From Trichomonas vaginalis G3 (Eukaryota > Parabasalia > Trichomonadida > Trichomonadidae), in contig NC_067203.1 in assembly GCF_026262505.1 (NCBI RefSeq), positions 11,966,001-12,030,000 of the forward strand: a DNA stretch of 64,000 nucleotides, in the 5' to 3' direction. The translations under genes were made by a program, and so were the position numbers. The first letter of the stretch is position 1. Every line of letters starts with the position of its first letter. The notes below the pieces were generated by a model. That model was not told the origin of the DNA. It made no database searches and saw nothing but the letters and a program-made list of their open reading frames with translations. Positions 58,805-64,000 of this stretch are shown here, in pieces.

Positions 58805-60346
58805 ATGACTGAGAAAGAAGAAGTCCCAGTTGTTGAGCAGAAGGGAAAGCCCCAAAAGCAAAAGGGCCAGAAGAAGGAGAAGCCACAGAAGCAACAAGGA
58901 AAGCAGGAGAAGAAGCAAGCCCAAGCTTCACAGCGTGCTGATCTTACCTTCCACGTTCCAAAATCAAACTTTTCAGATTGGTACGAAGAGCTCATGGTCA
59001 CAGCCGGTATCGTTGATAAGCGCTGGGATATCAAGGGCATGCCAATTTTCTGCTCTTATGGTTATACAATGCACAACGAAATTATGCATCTCTTCGAGGT
59101 TGCCTACTCCAAGATCGGAGTTCCAATGACACAATTCCCAGCTTTCATTCCACGTTCATTCCTTGAAGCCGAAGCTGATCACGTTAAGGGCTTCCAATCC
59201 GAGTGTTTCTGGCATGAGGACGAGATGTGCCTTCGTCCAACATCAGAGACAGCCATGTACTCCATGTTCGCAAAGTGGGTTAAGACAATTGAAGACCTTC
59301 CAGTCATGGTTCAGCAATCCTGCAACGTTTACCGTTACGAAACAAAGGGAACAAAGCCACTTATCCGTGTTCGTGAAATTCCATGGAATGAGGCCCATAC
59401 AGCCCACGCCACACCACAAGAGGCTCTTGACATCCTCGGCAAGTTCTGGGACATCGTCCACGATATTCTTACAACAAAGCTTTCCATCGACGGCCTTCGT
59501 CTTCGCCGTCCAGATTGGGACCGTTTCCCAGGCGCTGAGTTCACAGATGTTCTTGATGTTGTCATGCCATGTGGCCGTGTTCTTCAGAGTGTCGGTGCTC
59601 ACTACCTTGGCCAGCATTTCAGCAAAGTTTTCAAGATCCAAGTTGATGGCGAATTCTCTTACATGACCTGCATCGGTGTTTCCACAAGATGCCTCGCTGC
59701 AGTCCTCTCCGCTCACGGTGATGACAAGGGTCTCATTATCCCAACAATCATCGCCCCAATCCAGGTTGTCATTGTCCCAATTCTCCGCAAGGACAACGAC
59801 GCTTTACTCGCCAAGGTCGCTGAGATGAAGAAGGAACTCAGAGCCGCTGGAATCCGTGTCCACATCGATGATGATACAACACGCAGCCCAGGCGAGAAGT
59901 TCTACTACTGGGAGATGAAGGGTGTTCCACTCCGTATCGAAGTTGGCCCACGCGATCTCGAAAAGAACGAATGCGTTCTCGTCGTCAGAGGAATCGAAGG
60001 AAAGTACTCAGTCCACCTCTCCGCATTCGCTCAGGAATGCCAGGACTGGCTCGTCAAGTACGATGACGCTCTCCGTGAACGCGCTCTCGCTCACCTTCAT
60101 TCCCGCATCGTCGATTGCAACAACCTCGACGATCTCCCAGGAATCCTCGAAAAGGGTGGCTTCGCAAGAATCCCATACTGGACAATGGGCAAGGAAGGTA
60201 AGGAAGGAGCTGAGAGAGTCCACGACATCTGCGGTGGTGAAATCCGTGGCTACAGACCATTCGAAGAACAGCCAGCTGAAGGTGTTAAGTGCCTCCTTAC
60301 AGGAAAGCCAGCTAAGTTCTGGGCTTACGTCGCTCGTTCATACTAA
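58805..60346 (+). CDS. ProRS: Prolyl-tRNA synthetase, archaeal/eukaryotic type (class II)
   Basis: Attaches proline to tRNA-Pro in the cytosol. 513 residues from MTEKEEVPVVEQKGK, intact. A basic low-complexity N-terminal extension (GKPQKQKGQKKEKPQ) is followed by the class II core: motif 1 region QFPAFIPRSFLEAEADHVKG, motif 2 LRPTSETAMYSMFAKW with TKPLIRVREIPWNEAHTAHA, motif 3 VSTRCLAAVLSAHGDDKG. Then the anticodon-binding domain (QVVIVPIL..) and the C-terminal zinc-type domain ending AKFWAYVARSY. No editing domain is inserted, as expected for this type. Codons are C-rich, as in highly expressed genes here. Confidence 0.95.
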   Translation: MTEKEEVPVVEQKGKPQKQKGQKKEKPQKQQGKQEKKQAQASQRADLTFHVPKSNFSDWYEELMVTAGIVDKRWDIKGMPIFCSYGYTMHNEIMHLFEVAYSKIGVPMTQFPAFIPRSFLEAEADHVKGFQSECFWHEDEMCLRPTSETAMYSMFAKWVKTIEDLPVMVQQSCNVYRYETKGTKPLIRVREIPWNEAHTAHATPQEALDILGKFWDIVHDILTTKLSIDGLRLRRPDWDRFPGAEFTDVLDVVMPCGRVLQSVGAHYLGQHFSKVFKIQVDGEFSYMTCIGVSTRCLAAVLSAHGDDKGLIIPTIIAPIQVVIVPILRKDNDALLAKVAEMKKELRAAGIRVHIDDDTTRSPGEKFYYWEMKGVPLRIEVGPRDLEKNECVLVVRGIEGKYSVHLSAFAQECQDWLVKYDDALRERALAHLHSRIVDCNNLDDLPGILEKGGFARIPYWTMGKEGKEGAERVHDICGGEIRGYRPFEEQPAEGVKCLLTGKPAKFWAYVARSY

Positions 60347-60627
60347 ATTTTTTTTTAAATATAACTCGCATTGAAATAAAGATATCTTACAATTTACTTA
60401 CTCTCCAAATTAATGTTTACATTACTTTCTATTAATATAAAATTATTTACTGTAAAACACATAATCAATTTTAATTATTCTCTAAATATTCGAATAATTC
60501 AAAGAAAGAAAATGTAGATGGTGACACTACACTTGAAAAATGATTAAAAAGTTATTTATTTTAATTCTAATAAATTTCTTCTTCGAAAATATCAGAAAAA
60601 GAAAGAGAAGCATCTTATGAATGAATA
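60347..60627. other. Intergenic, no gene seen
   Basis: AT-rich spacer between convergent genes. Confidence 0.6.
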
Positions 60628-62340
60628 CTAATATGTTGTTGCACCATGTGAAATAAGAAGTTCGACTGTACTTATATTATTGGACATTGTTGCATAATGA
60701 AGAGCTGTTTCTTCATATTTATTTTTTTCATTAATATTTGCACCAAGTGAAATAAGAAGTTCAGCCATTTCTTTATTACAATACCTTGTTGCATAATGAA
60801 GAGCGGTTTCTTCATATTGATTTTTTTCATTGATATTTGCACCACATGAAATAAGAAGTTCAACTGTTTCTTTATTATTGCACCTTGTTGCATAATGAAG
60901 AGCGGTTTCTCCAATATTACCTTTTTCATTGATATTAGCACCTGATGAAATAAGAAGTTTGGCTGTTTCTTTATTATTATGTTCTGCTGCAGTATGAAGT
61001 GCGGTTTTTGTATAATTATCTTTTTTATTGATATTTGCGCCACATGAAATAAAAAGTCCGGCTATTTCTTTATTATTTTTTTCTGCTGCATAATGAAGAA
61101 CTGTTTCTCCATATTTATTTTTTTCATTGATATTTGCGCCACATGAAATAAGAAGTTCAGCCATTTCTTTATTATTTTTTTCTGCTGCATAATGAAGAAC
61201 TGTTTCTCCATATTTATTTTTTTCATTGATATTTGCACCACATGAAATAAGAAGTTCAGCCATTTCTTTATTATTTTTTTCTGCTGCATAATGAAGAACT
61301 GTTTCTCCATATTTATTTTTTTCATTGATATTTGCACCACATGAAATAAGAAGTTCGGCTATTTCTTTATTATTTTTTTCTGCTGCATAATGAAGAGCTG
61401 TTTCTCCATGTTTATTAATTTCATTGATATTTGCACCAAGTGAAAGGAAATGTTCACAAAGAGATGTGATATTAAAGCTCACCGAATAAATAAAGCATTC
61501 ATTAAGATCATTAGTTTGATCGAAATAAACTAAAAATGATTCGATATTACGATGCCATTCACAATAATCTAAATCGATTGGCATATTGTATTCATTCATC
61601 AAGAATGTTACAAAATCAATGTTGTGTGAAATAATTGCATATTTCATGCATCTGTTATCTGGTACTTGATATTTCAAACATTCACTCATGATCTCTTGAT
61701 TTCTTCCTAAAAATGAAAATTGTAGACATTCTTGAGTTATTTCTGATTTAAATTTGGTTCTTAATAATTTAAAACAATCAACTGCTCCATGGTAACAACA
61801 TAATTCAAGTAATGAATATCCTTTGCCAGTATATGGATATAATTTGCATATAAGTATTTGATTTTGATGAAATCCTTCATTTTCTATGAAGTAAATGAAT
61901 CTTTCTAGGTCATTATACATAATTGCTCTGTAAATCGTATCATCTGTATGAATATCGAGATTTTCAAATTTACATTTTTCGAAATCATCGAATTTGTCTA
62001 ATTTAATTCCATATTCTTTGTAAAATAGGAAATTTAAAATACTTTTGAAATCTTCGATCTCATTGACATGATAATCATCAGATATCAGTTTTGCAAGATA
62101 CAAATATGACTTTGTATAGCGATTATTATAGTAAATGATATCTAAAATATCTTTTATAATATCTTGAGGACGATATTTCTTTGAATCAATCAATTCTTTT
62201 TTGATCATTTTGTAAATCTTATTTAATTCTTCTTCATTTTCGGTTTTTAGCTGATACAATGTAATATATGTATCGATGTCGTATTTACAGATACTTAGTA
62301 ATTCACTGTATTTATTTGGATGAACGTCTTGATCAGACAT
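60628..62340 (-). CDS. DUF3447 / ankyrin-repeat protein of the trichomonad family
   Basis: 570 residues from MSDQDVHPNKYSELLSICKY, intact. The N-terminal region (about 1-280) contains KSYLYLAKLISDDYHV, ELCCYHGAVDCFKLLRTKF (DUF3447) and AIISHNIDFVTFLMNEY, invariant blocks of this very large T. vaginalis gene family. From about 290 on there are nine ankyrin repeats of the form LLISCGANINEKNKYGETVL. Start at 62340 because MSDQD is the family's usual start; the longer frame from 62394 adds a hydrophobic, non-conserved stretch. Function unknown; protein binding is expected. Confidence 0.92.
   Translation of the reverse strand: MSDQDVHPNKYSELLSICKYDIDTYITLYQLKTENEEELNKIYKMIKKELIDSKKYRPQDIIKDILDIIYYNNRYTKSYLYLAKLISDDYHVNEIEDFKSILNFLFYKEYGIKLDKFDDFEKCKFENLDIHTDDTIYRAIMYNDLERFIYFIENEGFHQNQILICKLYPYTGKGYSLLELCCYHGAVDCFKLLRTKFKSEITQECLQFSFLGRNQEIMSECLKYQVPDNRCMKYAIISHNIDFVTFLMNEYNMPIDLDYCEWHRNIESFLVYFDQTNDLNECFIYSVSFNITSLCEHFLSLGANINEINKHGETALHYAAEKNNKEIAELLISCGANINEKNKYGETVLHYAAEKNNKEMAELLISCGANINEKNKYGETVLHYAAEKNNKEMAELLISCGANINEKNKYGETVLHYAAEKNNKEIAGLFISCGANINKKDNYTKTALHTAAEHNNKETAKLLISSGANINEKGNIGETALHYATRCNNKETVELLISCGANINEKNQYEETALHYATRYCNKEMAELLISLGANINEKNKYEETALHYATMSNNISTVELLISHGATTY
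61062..61440. repeat. 99-bp tandem repeats (ankyrin units) nearly identical in DNA
   Basis: Successive 33-codon units share whole stretches such as TTCTGCTGCATAATGAAGAA and the following spacer with almost no synonymous change in the four central copies. Points to recent unequal crossing-over or gene conversion. Confidence 0.85.
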
Positions 62341-62978
62341 TAAAAAATTATGGAAAATAAATGCTATGTTATACATTTGGAAAACAATTACCACAACAAT
62401 TTCGGATATAATTTATGAATTTTGATTGTTCTCATAGAAATGAAATTCAAATATCGAAAACAGAAGCTTATATTAAACAAGCATATCATGTTTCTTTTTA
62501 TCGAAATGAGTTGAGTAAAGTTTTGAAGTGAATAATGTGAAGATATAAACTTACCAAGACTCTTATTTCAAAAAATCGAAGAAAAAAAGTAGGTGAGAAA
62601 TTGCTATGACACACTTTTTCTTGTCTTCCACACGTTTTTCGCGAAACTGAACTCTTTTTTAAAAAGATCCGCAATCTATGTTTCTAATTGTATTTTTCAA
62701 TTATGGCTATTTGTGCTGTTGTAAACAGAAATTCATCAAAAGTGACACCTCAGAAAAGCTAAAATATTGAATTTTTGGAACTTTTGATAGAGCACGTTTT
62801 TAAATATTAATTAAAGTAAATGTATATTTTGTAAAGATTCTTTTTAATAAAAAAATAAAATTTTGAAGAAGAACACAAAATCTTCTGAAAAATAATATCA
62901 CATAAACTCATATTATTTTCTAATATATAACTATTTTATATAAAAATCAAATTCAATGATCTTAAAAGCGAAGGATAA
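62341..62978. other. Intergenic, no gene seen
   Basis: AT-rich DNA upstream of the ankyrin gene. AAAAGTGACACCTCAG near 62738 carries the recurrent motif without an adjacent gene. Confidence 0.5.
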
Positions 62979-64000
62979 ACCTCAAAATTTACGAATATAA
63001 TGAGTGGGAATATAATGCTTATCTATCATAAAACCATATGAAATATCAATTTTTGCTTTACGCCTAATTTTTGACGACAATTAGCAAAAAATGTTAAATG
63101 TTAACACTCAGTCCATTTGAATATGAAAAATAAAATTGACTTTGATTAAATGTTTTTATTTATCATGCAATTCTTCTTGCGACCAAAGATTTGAATAAAA
63201 GTTCAAAAAATAAGATAGCTTAAAAAATAATATACGGTAGTGTTTACTAATAGATGAATAGTATATAAATTCTATTAAAATGGATTTGATCCAAAAAAAT
63301 ATAAAACCAAAAATAATTGTTATAATTTAAATGAAGAAGTAATTTAAAAGAGGATGTTTTATTGTCGTCTGGAAAAAGTGACAAAATTATTATTGTCGTC
63401 TAAAAAGGTGACAAATTATTATCGTCGTCTGGAAAAGTGACAAAATTATTATTGTCGTCTAAAAAATAGATTTTTCAAGCATGTTTCGGTACCTAAATAA
63501 AGGAAGAACATCAATTCCATCTATGTATATAGTATGCAAACACGCATGATATATGGAGTAGCTCTTTATCTGGCTAAAAATCCTATTATTTGAAAATTCG
63601 CATTGTCGTCTAAAACCGCCAGACGACAATAATAATACCCCAATTTAAAACGATTTTATTTATGATCAAATTTTATATATTTTTTTGGATCAAATCCATT
63701 TTAATAGAATTTATATACTATTCATCTATTAGTAAACACTACCGTATATTATTTTTTAAGCTATCTTATTTTTTGAACTTTTATTCAAATCTTTGGTCGC
63801 AAGAAGAATTGCATGATAAATAAAAACATTTAATCAAAGTCAATTTTATTTTTCATATTCAAATGGACTGAGTGTTAACATTTAACATTTTTTGCTAATT
63901 GTCGTCAAAAATTAGGCGTAAAGCAAAAATTGATATTTCATATGGTTTTATGATAGATAAGCATTATATTCCCACTCATTATATTCGTAAATTTTGAGGT
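62979..64000. repeat. Second large palindrome (foldback element), cut by the window end
   Basis: Arms at 62979-63306 and about 63671-64000 are near-perfect reverse complements, centred near 63489, and continue past the window edge. The centre is different: at 63361-63470 four direct copies of a unit with ATTGTCGTCT and AAAAGTGACAAA, and at 63603-63632 a hairpin GTCGTCTAAAACCGCCAGACGAC in which GTCGTCT pairs with AGACGAC. No coding frame. It looks like another non-autonomous foldback transposon, unrelated in sequence to that at 2354-3707. Confidence 0.75.

Noticed and set aside
59163-60374. Frames of 76-167 codons overlapping the prolyl-tRNA synthetase
   Set aside because: Shadows caused by the C-rich codon use of the synthetase.

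Overview
The window is nuclear DNA of a parabasalid protist, most likely Trichomonas vaginalis or a close relative. Four things support this: a DUF3447/ankyrin gene of the large trichomonad family at the right end; two mariner copies with the layout of Tvmar1; a kinase intron with the trichomonad-type ends GTATGT and ACTAACACACAG; and short 5' leaders in an AT-rich genome packed with Maverick/Polinton DNA. There is no prokaryotic operon structure. Two runs of N (1224-1323, 25131-25155) mark assembly gaps.

Layout. 1-1223 is an inverted, damaged copy of the Maverick segment at about 40000-41280. 1324-4900 is gene-poor and holds two tRNA-like pol III modules and a 1.35 kb near-perfect palindrome. 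4903-25130 is host DNA: a trichomonad-specific gene and its relic, a karyopherin, a SNF1/CAMK-type kinase with an intron, a saposin-like protein, a TPR protein, a USP-family deubiquitinase, a THOC5-like protein, a ZIP transporter, an SCP/NIF-type phosphatase, a PX-like protein, ribosomal protein eL41 (23 codons), a CARMIL-like LRR protein and a CSN6/Rpn8-like MPN protein. 25156-27200 is unrecognised decayed sequence. About 27200-39730 is Maverick-like element A: KilA-N proteins, integrase, tail-fibre-like protein, capsid-like proteins and packaging ATPase. About 39750-57600 is a second, mosaic Maverick-like element B: the C-terminal half of an SF3 helicase, an ATPase split by a mariner, a compositionally distinct block with an HNH-like protein, family B DNA polymerase, integrase, tail-fibre-like protein, a capsid-like protein split by a second mariner, small amphipathic or membrane proteins and a D12-class adenine methyltransferase. 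57600-64000 is host DNA again (prolyl-tRNA synthetase, ankyrin protein) and ends inside a second large palindrome.

How it fits together. A and B each carry the integrase, packaging ATPase and capsid-type modules expected of a polinton; only B has the polymerase. Both also encode a fibre with phage-type tail-fibre repeats and a C-terminal collar-like head, each divergent from a capsid-type gene across a 17-bp gap. Element A has a repeated regulatory cassette: the palindrome GGTGAGATCTCACC about 118-126 bp upstream of three genes. I take these as the most interesting signals: a virus-like particle programme with a phage-like receptor-binding fibre, very small bidirectional promoters and an element-specific operator. 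No double-jelly-roll major capsid protein and no adenoviral-type protease were recognised, so neither element looks autonomous as read here.

Caveat. Single-base indels, many in homopolymers, break about half of the host genes and most Maverick genes. Some may be sequencing errors, so frameshifts here are not proof of pseudogenes.
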